Below, in pieces: positions 34,399 through 43,462 of a stretch of 61,200 bases of DNA. The notes beneath the pieces were generated by a model. It saw nothing but the letters and a program-made list of their open reading frames with translations, did not search any database and was not told the DNA's origin. Numbering within the stretch: position 1 is the first letter of the stretch; every line of letters starts with the position of its first letter. The DNA is taken from assembly GCA_016866255.1 (NCBI GenBank), contig VGMY01000013.1, forward strand, positions 1-61,200, given 5' to 3'. The stretch is from Bacteroidota bacterium. GTDB taxonomy: Bacteria; Bacteroidota; Bacteroidia; Flavobacteriales_D; Crocinitomicaceae. Made by a program: the position numbers and the translations under genes.

Positions 34399-35859
34399 AT
34401 GGCAAATACCAATTCCTCAAAGATTGCTCCGGAATGGAATTACTCTCCAGCTCCCGAAAATACACATCACATTCGCCTGGAAAAAAAGTACCAGCTTTTC
34501 ATCAATAACGAATGGGTAGCACCGAGCTCAAAAAAATATTTCCCAACTACAAATCCTGCTACCGAGGAAGTGCTCGCTGAAATTGCATGGGCCAATGATG
34601 CCGACGTTGACAAGGCGGTTAAAGCGGCGCGTAAAGCCTACCGCGAAGTGTGGTCAAAACTTTCAGGGGCAGAAAAAGGCAGGTACATCTATCGCATTGC
34701 ACGCATGATGCAAGAACGCGCTCGAGAATTCGCTGTAATTGAGTCCCTGGATAGTGGTAAGCCCATTCGAGAATCCCGGGATGTTGATATTCCTTTGGCG
34801 TGCAATCACTTTTTCTATTATGCGGGCTGGGCAGATAAATTGGAGTATGCTTCACCGGCAAAAAACCCCGAGTCTCTCGGCGTAGCCGGACAAATCATCC
34901 CGTGGAATTTCCCCTTATTGATGGCTGCATGGAAAATTGCTCCTGCCCTGGCAGCAGGCAATACGGTGGTTTTAAAACCGGCCGAAACCACTTCCCTAAC
35001 TGCTTTAAAATTGGCGGAAATAATTCAAGATGCCGGATTGCCTGCCGGTGTGGTGAATATTGTTACGGGGCATGGTGATACCGGAGCAGCGATTGTGAAT
35101 CATCCCGATGTGGATAAAATCGCCTTTACAGGGTCCACGAATGTGGGTAAAATTATTCAGCGTGCAATTATTGGCACTCGCAAAAAATCCACCCTCGAAC
35201 TCGGTGGAAAATCTGCTAACATCATTTTCGATGATGCTCCAATTGATCAAGCTGTGGAAGGAATTGTTAACGGAATCTTCTTTAACCAAGGTCACGTTTG
35301 TTGCGCGGGATCGCGTTTGTTTGTTCAAGAAAACGTAGCTGAACGCGTGATTCAAAAATTAAAGTCTCGAATGGAAAGTTTGTACGTAGGCGATCCGCTA
35401 GATAAGAATACGGACATTGGGGCCATCAACTCTAAAGAGCAATTGCAAACGATTCAAAAGTACATTCGAATCGGAAAGGAAGAAGGAGCCGAAATTTATC
35501 AAAGTGGATGTACCCTACCCTCTAAGGGTTATTTCTGCAGGCCCACTTTATTTACCGGTGTTTCGCAATCCCACGTTATTGCGCAAGAGGAAATTTTCGG
35601 TCCCGTATTGACGATTCAAACCTTTAGAACCCTTGACGAAGTGATTCAAAAAGCCAACAACTCCCCCTATGGACTTGCCGCTGGAGTATGGACAGATAAA
35701 GGTTCAAGAATTTTTAACCTAACCACCAAATTGCGGGCTGGAGTAGTTTGGGCAAATACGTACAACAAATTTGACCCTGTTTCGCCTTTCGGGGGTTACA
35801 AGGAAAGCGGATTTGGTAGGGAGGGAGGAATTCACGGATTGAGCGCGTACCTCAAATAA
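34399..35859 (+). CDS. NAD-dependent aldehyde dehydrogenase
   Basis: The 486-residue enzyme is complete: the PWNFPLLM motif binds cofactor, LELGGKS holds the general-base Glu, and GHVCCAGSR carries the catalytic Cys (Cys301/302). Placed three bases after deoC, it most likely oxidises the acetaldehyde released by the aldolase. No signal peptide; cytoplasmic. Confidence 0.9.
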   Translation: MANTNSSKIAPEWNYSPAPENTHHIRLEKKYQLFINNEWVAPSSKKYFPTTNPATEEVLAEIAWANDADVDKAVKAARKAYREVWSKLSGAEKGRYIYRIARMMQERAREFAVIESLDSGKPIRESRDVDIPLACNHFFYYAGWADKLEYASPAKNPESLGVAGQIIPWNFPLLMAAWKIAPALAAGNTVVLKPAETTSLTALKLAEIIQDAGLPAGVVNIVTGHGDTGAAIVNHPDVDKIAFTGSTNVGKIIQRAIIGTRKKSTLELGGKSANIIFDDAPIDQAVEGIVNGIFFNQGHVCCAGSRLFVQENVAERVIQKLKSRMESLYVGDPLDKNTDIGAINSKEQLQTIQKYIRIGKEEGAEIYQSGCTLPSKGYFCRPTLFTGVSQSHVIAQEEIFGPVLTIQTFRTLDEVIQKANNSPYGLAAGVWTDKGSRIFNLTTKLRAGVVWANTYNKFDPVSPFGGYKESGFGREGGIHGLSAYLK

Positions 35860-35899
35860 AGTTCAACTCCTTACCATTGAAATATAAAGAAGATTAACC

Positions 35900-36757
35900 A
35901 TGGATATTTTGAAAACCTATAAAATATATATCGGAGGGTCCTTCCCAAGAACGGAATCAGGTAGATATTACCCCATCGCAGATGCGACAGGAAAGACTTT
36001 GGCAAACGTTTGTCTTTCGTCGCGAAAGGATGTGCGCAATGCCGTGGTGGCCGCCCGAAAAGCTTTTGGTGGATGGTCGGAAAAAACCGCCTTTAACCGA
36101 GGGCAAATCCTTTACCGAATTGCAGAAATGTTGGACGGCCGCAAGGGACAGTTTATCGATGAGCTGATGGATCAAGGAATAAGCAAATCCAAAGCCGAAA
36201 AAGAGGTTGAACAATCCGTTGATCGTGTGGTATACTATGCGGGATGGGCCGATAAATACCAGCAAGTAGCGAGCAGCGTAAATCCTGTGAGCTCATCGCA
36301 TTTTAATTTTTCAGCCTTAGAGCCCATGGGGATTATTGGAATTATTGCCCCGCAAGAAAACTCCTTACTTGGCCTTATCGAATTGGCCATTCCCGCTATT
36401 TGCGGGGGTAATACGGCTGTGGTAGTTGCCTCCGAATCCTACCCTTTATGTTCAATTACCTTTGCCGAAGTTCTTCATTCTTCGGACGTACCGGGTGGGG
36501 TAGTGAATATTTTAACAGGAAAAGTCGCAGAACTTGCTCCTGCTTTAGCAGGCCACATGGACATTAATGCTTTGGTTTCGTGTCCTTTAGGGGAACTTCA
36601 AACCTCTTTGGCTCTTTCGTGTGTAGAAAACCTCAAGCGCAATTTCATTTACACGGACCCGAACCGTCAGGGTTTGAACTTTATTACAGACTTACAAGAA
36701 GTAAAAACTACCTGGCACCCCATTGAGAGCATTGGCGGTGCCACCAGCAGTTACTAA
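35900..36757 (+). CDS. Half-length aldehyde-dehydrogenase-like protein without catalytic residues
   Basis: The 285-residue protein aligns with the first 60 percent of the gene before it (AEKEVEQSVDRVVYYAGWADKYQ against ACNHFFYYAGWADKLE). It keeps the cofactor-binding half (GIIGIIAPQEN, CGGNTAVVVASES, PGGVVNILTG) but has neither the ELGGK Glu nor a catalytic Cys, and stops where the catalytic domain should begin. The frame is open with normal codon use, so it looks maintained, not decayed. It may be a partner or scaffold of the complete enzyme. Confidence 0.8.
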   Translation: MDILKTYKIYIGGSFPRTESGRYYPIADATGKTLANVCLSSRKDVRNAVVAARKAFGGWSEKTAFNRGQILYRIAEMLDGRKGQFIDELMDQGISKSKAEKEVEQSVDRVVYYAGWADKYQQVASSVNPVSSSHFNFSALEPMGIIGIIAPQENSLLGLIELAIPAICGGNTAVVVASESYPLCSITFAEVLHSSDVPGGVVNILTGKVAELAPALAGHMDINALVSCPLGELQTSLALSCVENLKRNFIYTDPNRQGLNFITDLQEVKTTWHPIESIGGATSSY

Positions 36758-36763
36758 TTGAAC

Positions 36764-37603
36764 TTATTTAGGCCAGTAGGGATTGTCTTTTAGAAGGCTT
36801 GTAACTTCCTCTTTGGAAAGAAAGACTTCTGGTAAACCGGCGCAATAAGGTCCGATTTCGTATTGTTGATAAATAAAACGAATGCCCTTTCGCTCTAAAG
36901 CAAAAACTTCGGCCAGTTCAAACGGTTGGTCATCGGTGGTGAACCACCACCCTAGATCTTCATTCTGTTGTAAAAACTTTTTCTTAGCCAATGCCGTAAG
37001 TGCACGAAAACCGGATGGCTCAAATAAATTATCCAAAGAGATCTTGTTGCCTGTAGAAAGGTCTATGTTGAGAACTTGGAGGGAAAAAACACCGTGTGCC
37101 GCGCCGAGGGCATAATAATCAGACGCAATTCCCAAGCTTAAAAACCTGTCATTGGTATCCCGAACCCAACAAGTTATGGTTTCTTGAAATAAATTTTCTT
37201 CTAAATCTGTCGCATTGGTTTCTTTGACTTTATTGACATATTTGCTAATTGCATCGATTCCTGATGAATTTCCTGTGATGGCTTTTGTTATCCGTTGATT
37301 GATTTTGTGGGCAACAGCAACATCGTTCAGGCGTACGGTAAGAAGTTCAACCGTTCGTTGCGAACACCAATCTTCAACGTAGTCCATTTCATCGGTAGCT
37401 TGGATATCGCAGTTTTCCGCTTTAAAGGTCTGTTTTTTCCACCCTAGACCAGTAGGTAAAGGCTTTGTTGGTTGATCAATTTTTTTTGTTTGCCCTGTCG
37501 TATCGTTGTTCTTCTTAGCCTCCTTTTTCGCAGAACTGGTACAACTTACCGCCGCAACTAAGAGCAGCACCATTGATGTAGAAAAAAAACGCCCCATACG
37601 CAT
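36764..37603 (-). CDS. DUF3298-type (RsiV-like) lipoprotein
   Basis: The 279-residue protein has a lipoprotein signal (LLLVAAVSCTSS) and a domain fitting DUF4163/DUF3298: the repeated AHKINQRI..., LDNLFEPSGF, YQQYEIGPYCAGLPEVFLS. Such domains occur in RsiV-like anti-sigma proteins that bind lysozyme and in stand-alone envelope proteins; no sigma factor is adjacent here. It converges with the half-length dehydrogenase gene, seven bases away. Confidence 0.8.
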   Translation of the reverse strand: MRMGRFFSTSMVLLLVAAVSCTSSAKKEAKKNNDTTGQTKKIDQPTKPLPTGLGWKKQTFKAENCDIQATDEMDYVEDWCSQRTVELLTVRLNDVAVAHKINQRITKAITGNSSGIDAISKYVNKVKETNATDLEENLFQETITCWVRDTNDRFLSLGIASDYYALGAAHGVFSLQVLNIDLSTGNKISLDNLFEPSGFRALTALAKKKFLQQNEDLGWWFTTDDQPFELAEVFALERKGIRFIYQQYEIGPYCAGLPEVFLSKEEVTSLLKDNPYWPK

Positions 37604-37701
37604 ACGTAAAGGTAAGCCTTTAACAGGTTACTTAATTCCTTTTTCCGCCTTTATTTTTTATGATTTGGTGTTGGGCTTGGTTCTCCCAATTGTCGGGCTC
37701 T

Positions 37702-38406
37702 TTATTCAGCCTTCCTTCTTTTTGTAAAGACCTCTTCTCCTATTACAATACGAACATAAGAACCGGTTCTTTTTCCATCGCTTTGAAACACCATATCTTC
37801 TTTCAATCCATGAATCAAGGCATAGGGAGAAGTGATGGCATTGCCAAGGGTAACGACACCGTAGGATAGGGTATCTCTTACCCACAGCGAGGTTTCTTTT
37901 CCCTGCCCCACAAACTCGCCATTTTCGTTTCGGTACCCTCCAGGAAGAATTCCAAAATCATAGATATTTGCGCCAAGTTTGCCGATATCCCAACCTAGGG
38001 AATCTCTTAAACGTTGGCCTGCAACCCCTTTTCCGGGGTAACTGAAAATGCCTTGATTGATATGCTCTACCAATTTTTTGAAATCGCCGTTATTTGCAAC
38101 CCGGCTATTCTTGGGGGCCAAACCCCGAGGATCAGCAATGGCAAACCAATTATAGATAAGCCCATATTTGCGCGCCATAGACGTATCATTTCTAAAGACG
38201 CAGTAAGCCGGTATTCCTGCCTGTAAACATTCAATCCAATCTTCACGAGTTTTCGCATTACGCAGTTTATCGCCGTTTCTAAAATGCGTAAGGTTAAGAT
38301 TCGTAATGGACCACCACGTAGTATCAATCGCAACAAAATCAATTTTTTGTTGGGCATTTAGCATAAAACCGCTGAATAAAATGCATATGACTGATAACAG
38401 CTTCAT
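37702..38406 (-). CDS. Secreted FISUMP-domain protein
   Basis: The 234-residue protein has a signal peptide (MKLLSVICILFSGFMLNAQQ) and the major-paralogous-domain pattern: GLIYNWFAIADPRGLAPKN, AGQRLRDSLGW, GILPGGYRNENGEFVG and a final SGSYVRIV. These domains are widespread in secreted proteins of Bacteroidota and Fibrobacter and have no known activity. It is divergent from the tRNA gene. Confidence 0.82.
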   Translation of the reverse strand: MKLLSVICILFSGFMLNAQQKIDFVAIDTTWWSITNLNLTHFRNGDKLRNAKTREDWIECLQAGIPAYCVFRNDTSMARKYGLIYNWFAIADPRGLAPKNSRVANNGDFKKLVEHINQGIFSYPGKGVAGQRLRDSLGWDIGKLGANIYDFGILPGGYRNENGEFVGQGKETSLWVRDTLSYGVVTLGNAITSPYALIHGLKEDMVFQSDGKRTGSYVRIVIGEEVFTKRRKAE

Positions 38407-38454
38407 ACCATCTTAATGACGATGCCCTGAATCGTTACACCGACTCAGCAACTT

Positions 38455-38484
38455 TTTGTTAGTCCAAAGAAATCCTTAATTTAG
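38455..38484 (+). promoter_or_regulatory. tRNA-Pro promoter
   Basis: TTTG at 38455-38458 and TAATTTAG at 38477-38484 are 18 bases apart, close to the Bacteroidota -33/-7 consensus. The mature tRNA begins 7 bases after the -7 box, so the primary transcript would have almost no leader. Confidence 0.55.
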
Positions 38485-38490
38485 CCAAAA

Positions 38491-38567
38491 CGGGATGTAG
38501 CGCAGTCCGGTAGCGTACACGTCTGGGGGGCGTGTGGTCGCAGGTTCGAATCCTGTCATCCCGACCA
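38491..38567 (+). tRNA. tRNA-Pro (anticodon GGG)
   Basis: The cloverleaf is complete: acceptor CGGGATG pairs with CATCCCG, the D stem is GCGC/GCGT, the anticodon stem CACGT/GCGTG encloses the loop CTGGGGG with GGG at 38525-38527, the T arm contains GGTTCGAATCC, and CCA is encoded (38565-38567). Confidence 0.95.
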
Positions 38568-38576
38568 AACCCTCCT

Positions 38577-38607
38577 AAACCCATTGCGATGCAATGGGTT
38601 TTCTTTT
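38577..38607 (+). terminator. Rho-independent terminator of tRNA-Pro
   Basis: A perfect 11-base stem (AAACCCATTGC / GCAATGGGTTT) with a 3-base loop is followed by TCTTTT. It lies ten bases after the tRNA. Confidence 0.88.
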
Positions 38608-38777
38608 GTACAGCGTCGTAAAAGCGTGCTTCTAGAAGGAACTTGACTGCTCACCGAGGAAATTGACCCCATGTGACAGCACAAAACACGATTAAAAGAC
38701 GCTTATTCCCCGAAGAAATGTAGTTAAGCTTACCGTTAATTCCTAATTCTTGCAGGGGAATGACCTATCTTTATCCC

Positions 38778-39689
38778 ATGAATAAGTTTGCGATCTGGGT
38801 TCAGGCTGCTCGCCCTCGAACCCTTCCTCTTTCCCTTTCAGGAATTGTAATGGGCTTGGCATTGAGCCCGAGCTCAGGATTTAGCAACCCTTGGATAATG
38901 CTTGGTTGTCTTTTGACAACGGTATTGTTTCAAGTGCTCTCCAATTTTGCCAACGACCTCGGTGACGGAATAAAAGGGACGGATAATGCTCAAAGAATTG
39001 GTCCGGAACGGGCCGTTCAATCGGGAAAAATCTCGGTTTCATCCATGAAAAAAGCCGTTGTTTTCCTGAGTTTTTTGAGTCTGCTGTCGGCGGGTCTTTT
39101 ATTAAACGCTGCCGTACCCAATCTCACCATGAAAGCATTGATTTTTTACCTCATCCTTGCCTTGCTGTGTGTATTAGCAGCCATTACCTACACCGTCGGG
39201 AAAAAAGCTTACGGTTACCACGGGGGAGGCGACCTCATGGTTTTTCTTTTTTTTGGTGGGGTAGCAGTACTCGGTACGCGCCATCTGTTCACCCCTAACT
39301 TTTCCGTGGAAGAAGTTTTGGCCGCAATAGCCATTGGAGCCTGGAGCACCATGGTACTCAATCTGAATAACCTGCGAGATATTGATAATGATGCCGAAGC
39401 CCAAAAAAAGACCATGGTTGTTTTTTTGGGGTTAAAAAACGCTCTGCGATATCATCATATACTTGCCATTCTTGGAAGCAGTTGCTGGGTTATTCTAGTC
39501 TACAAACATTCTATTGAAACAAAAAATCCGTTCCTATTATTGGCTTTAATGCCCTTATTGCTTTTTGTAAAACATACCACCCAAGTAATGAAAATCAAGG
39601 AGGCAAAAACCTTTGATCCGGAACTAAAAAAAGTAGCCATGAGTACTTTTTTGGCATCCGTATTATTTTTCGGATTAAGCCATCTTTGA
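38778..39689 (+). CDS. menA: 1,4-dihydroxy-2-naphthoate polyprenyltransferase
   Basis: The 303-residue UbiA-family membrane enzyme has the N-terminal AARPRTLPLS, the prenyl-diphosphate-binding NDLGDGIKGTDN with its aspartates, the second motif NNLRDIDNDA, and eight to nine helices. It attaches the isoprenoid tail in menaquinone synthesis, the main quinone of Bacteroidota. ATG 38778 gives MNKFAIWVQAARPR as usual; ATG 38760 would add six residues. TATCTTTA ends four bases before the chosen start. Confidence 0.9.
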   Translation: MNKFAIWVQAARPRTLPLSLSGIVMGLALSPSSGFSNPWIMLGCLLTTVLFQVLSNFANDLGDGIKGTDNAQRIGPERAVQSGKISVSSMKKAVVFLSFLSLLSAGLLLNAAVPNLTMKALIFYLILALLCVLAAITYTVGKKAYGYHGGGDLMVFLFFGGVAVLGTRHLFTPNFSVEEVLAAIAIGAWSTMVLNLNNLRDIDNDAEAQKKTMVVFLGLKNALRYHHILAILGSSCWVILVYKHSIETKNPFLLLALMPLLLFVKHTTQVMKIKEAKTFDPELKKVAMSTFLASVLFFGLSHL

Positions 39690-39763
39690 GCACAGGATTT
39701 ATTGTTAAAAGTTCCCTTAAGTGTCTAATAATTCCTTAACTTTATCGCGCAAAATATTCACGT

Positions 39764-40504
39764 ATGAAAATCCTAGTTTGTATAAGCAAAGCGCCTGACA
39801 CTACATCAAAAATTGCTTTTACGGAAGGGAACAGCCGTTTTGACGAAAACGGAGTACAATACATTGTAAACCCTTATGACGAGTGGTATGCTTTGGTTAG
39901 GGCTTTGGAAATCAAAGAGGCCTCAAGTGCAGATATCACCATTGTTACAGTAGGAAATGCCTCTGATGAGGCGATTATGCGAAAGGCATTAGCCATTGGG
40001 GCAGACGAGGCCGTTCGAATCGATGCAGAACCAACCGACGCTTACTTCGTTGCAAAAGCTATCGCTGACTTCGCTCAAGAAAAAAACTTTGACCTTATAT
40101 TAACCGGCAAAGAAACCATTAATTATAATGGATCTCAAATCGGAGGAATGGTTGCTGAAGCACTTGATTTACCGTACATATCTATTGCTTCCAAGCTAGA
40201 TGTTGCGGGTAGCTCCCTAACCCTTGAACGGGAGATAGCAGGAGGCGTTGAGGTGGTTCAAGTAAATCTACCGGTTGTTGTATCTTGTGCCAAAGGCATG
40301 GCAGAACAACGAATACCTAATATGCGTGGAATCATGGCCGCTCGCACCAAACCGTTACAAGTAATCCCCCCAAAAAACAGCGATCAACTCACAAGCTATG
40401 TTGCTTTCGCAAACCCAGCTGCCAAGTCAGGCGTTAAGTTGATTGATCCCAGCAATATGGACGAACTCGTGTCATTATTACACAACGAAGCAAAAGTAAT
40501 CTAG
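39764..40504 (+). CDS. etfB: Electron transfer flavoprotein beta subunit
   Basis: The 246-residue protein starts MKILVCISKAPDTTSKI and has NPYDEWYALVRALEIKE and the family loop TGKETINYNGSQIGGMVAE. With EtfA it carries electrons from acyl-CoA dehydrogenases to the quinone pool and binds AMP in this subunit. It is followed two bases later by etfA, forming the usual pair. Confidence 0.94.
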   Translation: MKILVCISKAPDTTSKIAFTEGNSRFDENGVQYIVNPYDEWYALVRALEIKEASSADITIVTVGNASDEAIMRKALAIGADEAVRIDAEPTDAYFVAKAIADFAQEKNFDLILTGKETINYNGSQIGGMVAEALDLPYISIASKLDVAGSSLTLEREIAGGVEVVQVNLPVVVSCAKGMAEQRIPNMRGIMAARTKPLQVIPPKNSDQLTSYVAFANPAAKSGVKLIDPSNMDELVSLLHNEAKVI

Positions 40505-40506
40505 CT

Positions 40507-41439
40507 ATGAAAAATATTGTCTTCATTCCAGCCAATTCCCCCTTAACCAAGGCTTCTTTTGAAGTGGTAAGCTATGCCCGTAACCTGGGTGGAACGGTTA
40601 CTGTCTTAGCCGCAGGAAAGCTTCCGTCGCAGGATTTAAGCGTTCTGGGAACCTACGGCGCGGATGAGGTAATCGTAAACCGCAGCCTAGTAGCCAATGA
40701 CGACCAACAAATCACCATGTGGCTTGCTAACTATTGCAAAGAGGCCAATAACATTGTTTTCAGCCACGATTTTAATGGTAAAGCCATCGCACCGCGGTTA
40801 TCCGTTAAACTAAAAGCAGGATTTATATCAGGAGCGATTGCCCTACCTGAAAACGATGGTTCCATAAAGGTAAATGTTTACTCAGGAAAAGCCTTCGGAT
40901 TCATGAAGTGTAATACAACGCAAAAAATCATTTCATTGCTCCCCAACAGCGTAGCTCCGGAAATGTCGGGAAATGCCTGCGGAGTTACAGAAGTTGAAGA
41001 AACATTTGGAGAAATAAAAGTAAAAGTGCTTTCGGTTAAAAAACCTGAAGGATCGATTCCCCTTCCCGAAGCTGAGCGAGTGGTTTCTGCTGGAAGAGGT
41101 TTGAAGGGGCCCGAGAACTGGGGTATGATTGAAGACCTTGCCAACGCATTAGGAGCCGCTACAGCATGTTCACGACCCGTTGCTGACATTGGTTGGAGAC
41201 CGCATCACGAACACGTCGGACAAACCGGCGTGGCGATTCGACCAAATCTATACATTGCCGTGGGCATTTCTGGCGCGATTCAACACTTAGCCGGTGTCAA
41301 TGGATCTAAGGTGATTGTCGTTATCAACCCAGATGCTGAAGCTCCCTTCTTTAAAGCGGCTGACTACGGAGTTATTGGTGACGCCTTTGAAGTGGTTCCA
41401 AAATTAATTGATGCTGTGAAAAATTTCCGTGCTAACTAG
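40507..41439 (+). CDS. etfA: Electron transfer flavoprotein alpha subunit
   Basis: The 310-residue protein has the C-terminal FAD domain: SAGRGLKGPENW, CSRPVADIGWRPHHEHVGQTG and the ISGAIQHLAGVNGSK flavin-binding signature. It partners with the upstream EtfB. The next gene starts eight bases later, so the transcript probably continues. Confidence 0.94.
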   Translation: MKNIVFIPANSPLTKASFEVVSYARNLGGTVTVLAAGKLPSQDLSVLGTYGADEVIVNRSLVANDDQQITMWLANYCKEANNIVFSHDFNGKAIAPRLSVKLKAGFISGAIALPENDGSIKVNVYSGKAFGFMKCNTTQKIISLLPNSVAPEMSGNACGVTEVEETFGEIKVKVLSVKKPEGSIPLPEAERVVSAGRGLKGPENWGMIEDLANALGAATACSRPVADIGWRPHHEHVGQTGVAIRPNLYIAVGISGAIQHLAGVNGSKVIVVINPDAEAPFFKAADYGVIGDAFEVVPKLIDAVKNFRAN

Positions 41440-41447
41440 TTCTTTTC

Positions 41448-42044
41448 ATGAGTAAAATTCTGTTGGAAATAAGAGGAATCGAATACAGCCAAACACAATC
41501 CGGCTCTTATGTATTGGACCTTAAAGAAGTAGGAGGAAGACGCCGTATGCCCATCCTAATTGGTGGTTTCGAAGCGCAGGCCATTGCATTGGCCTTGGAA
41601 AAAATGACACCAAATCGACCGATGACGCATGACCTTTTTGTATCGGTTTTTGTGATAGTTAATGCTCAAGTAAAAGAAATCATCATCCACGAATTTAATG
41701 AAGGATTGTTCAAAGCCAATATTGTCGTCGTTCATGAAGGCATTGAAGTCGATATTGATGCGCGCTCCTCGGATGCCGTGGCCATCGCTGTTCGTTTTAA
41801 TGCCCCCATCTACACCACCGAAAAGGTCCTTCAAGAAGTTAGTCATATCAGCGAACGACGTGAAGATGAGTCTGACGGGGTTGATTTCGATGAAGAGGAT
41901 TTGGAAGATTCAGACTCTGATGAAAATGATATGAAAGAAGTTCCTCTCGAGGAATTGGAGTATCTATTAAGCGAAGCGCTGGAAAACGAAGATTACGAAA
42001 AAGCGACACGGCTTCGTGACGAAATTAACAAGCGAAAAAAATAG
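41448..42044 (+). CDS. Bifunctional-nuclease-family (DUF151) protein with UVR motif
   Basis: The 198-residue protein has a DUF151 domain (residues about 1-135; RRRMPILIGGFEAQAIALAL, MTHDLF, DARSSDAVAIAVRFNAPIY), an acidic linker, and a C-terminal UvrB/UvrC helical motif (EYLLSEALENEDYEKATRLRDEI). Related plant and bacterial proteins show RNase/DNase activity, so a nucleic-acid role is plausible. It lies eight bases after etfA. Confidence 0.88.
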   Translation: MSKILLEIRGIEYSQTQSGSYVLDLKEVGGRRRMPILIGGFEAQAIALALEKMTPNRPMTHDLFVSVFVIVNAQVKEIIIHEFNEGLFKANIVVVHEGIEVDIDARSSDAVAIAVRFNAPIYTTEKVLQEVSHISERREDESDGVDFDEEDLEDSDSDENDMKEVPLEELEYLLSEALENEDYEKATRLRDEINKRKK

Positions 42045-42056
42045 TACCTTCAAACC

Positions 42057-43457
42057 ATGGAAAATCATGGCTTACCCTCTAACAACAGCTCAATTCAGTC
42101 TCAACTCACTGCTCTAAGTTTTCTCCAATACTTTGTTTGGGGTGCCTGGTTAATTACCGTTGGTAAATATTGCACCATTACCATGAAATGGTCCTTTACC
42201 GATTTTGGTGCCATCTTTACTACCATGGGTATTTCTTCGGTCTTTATGCCTAGTTTAATGGGGATTGTGGCGGATAAATGGTTGAATGCCGAACGTTTAT
42301 TGGGAATATTACACGCACTTAGTGGTATTTCTGTTGCTTGTTTACCCCTGGTCAAAGATCCGTCGATGTTTTTTTGGGTAACGCTTCTAGCTATGATTTT
42401 CTACATGCCTACTATTGCCCTGTCAAATTCGGTTTCCTACAGTATTCTTGGACAATTCCGTATGGATCCTATAAAGACCTTTCCTCCCATACGCGTTTTT
42501 GGCACGGTGGGATTTATTATAGCGATGTGGGTTACTGATCTAACAGGAAATAGTGCTTCTGAAAATCAATTCTACATTAGCGCCATATGTTCCATAGGAC
42601 TTGGGTTATTTTCCTTTTTTCTTCCCAAATGCCCTCCGAAAAAAGATGCTTCAGAAGCGAAATCCTTTATTCAAATGCTGGGTTTGGACGCTTTCAAGCT
42701 CATGCTCAACTATAAAATATTGTTGTTCTTTTTGTTTTCGTTAATGCTTGGTTGCGCCCTCCAACTTACTAATATGTACGGGGATACGTATTTAAGTACC
42801 TTCGAATCGTTCCCAGAATATGCCGAAACTTTTGCGGTTAAACACTCTACCGTCATTATGTCCATTTCTCAAATTTCTGAAACCTTATTTATTTTAGCTA
42901 TTCCTTTTTTTCTGCGCCGTTTTGGAATTAAAAATGTCATGCTCATGAGCATGTTTGCTTGGGTATTGCGATTTGGATTATTTGCTTACGGAAATCCGGG
43001 AGATTTGCTTTGGATGATCGTTCTTTCGTGCGTTGTTTACGGAATGGCTTTTGACTTTTTCAATATATCCGGATCCCTCTTTGTGAACTCTTCCGTAGCA
43101 TCGGAGAGAAGAAGTTCGGCTCAAGGACTATTTATGATGATGACCAACGGCTTTGGTGCTATTTTAGGAAGTGCCATTAGCGGTAGGTTGATTGATGCTT
43201 ATTTCACGAAGTCCTTAAATAACGTATCCGATGTCTGCAAGCACTTTGGTGGATCAGCAAAGGACCCGGTAATACAAAAAATACTTGCGGAAAACCCAAT
43301 TTCTAGTGATGGAACACTGTCCAAGGTAATTTTCGTTCAACAATGGGAAGCCATTTGGCTGTGTTTCGCAGGGTATGCACTCGCTGTGGCTATATTATTT
43401 GCTCTGCTATTCAGACATAAGCACAATCCAGAAGAGGTGGGAGAAATTTCCCATTAA
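42057..43457 (+). CDS. Nucleoside permease-like MFS transporter
   Basis: The 466-residue protein has twelve hydrophobic helices. The beginning LTALSFLQYFVWGAWLITVG and the internal FMMMTNGFGAILGSAISG fit the NupG/nucleoside-proton symporter branch of the major facilitator superfamily. It starts 12 bases after the nuclease-family gene. Import of nucleosides would connect with deoC upstream, though the two are not in one operon. Confidence 0.82.
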   Translation: MENHGLPSNNSSIQSQLTALSFLQYFVWGAWLITVGKYCTITMKWSFTDFGAIFTTMGISSVFMPSLMGIVADKWLNAERLLGILHALSGISVACLPLVKDPSMFFWVTLLAMIFYMPTIALSNSVSYSILGQFRMDPIKTFPPIRVFGTVGFIIAMWVTDLTGNSASENQFYISAICSIGLGLFSFFLPKCPPKKDASEAKSFIQMLGLDAFKLMLNYKILLFFLFSLMLGCALQLTNMYGDTYLSTFESFPEYAETFAVKHSTVIMSISQISETLFILAIPFFLRRFGIKNVMLMSMFAWVLRFGLFAYGNPGDLLWMIVLSCVVYGMAFDFFNISGSLFVNSSVASERRSSAQGLFMMMTNGFGAILGSAISGRLIDAYFTKSLNNVSDVCKHFGGSAKDPVIQKILAENPISSDGTLSKVIFVQQWEAIWLCFAGYALAVAILFALLFRHKHNPEEVGEISH

Positions 43458-43462
43458 AGCTC

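Noticed and set aside
38568..38759. Prophage or island attachment site next to tRNA-Pro
   Set aside because: No repeat of the tRNA 3' end occurs downstream in the window and no integrase is nearby. Only a terminator is present.
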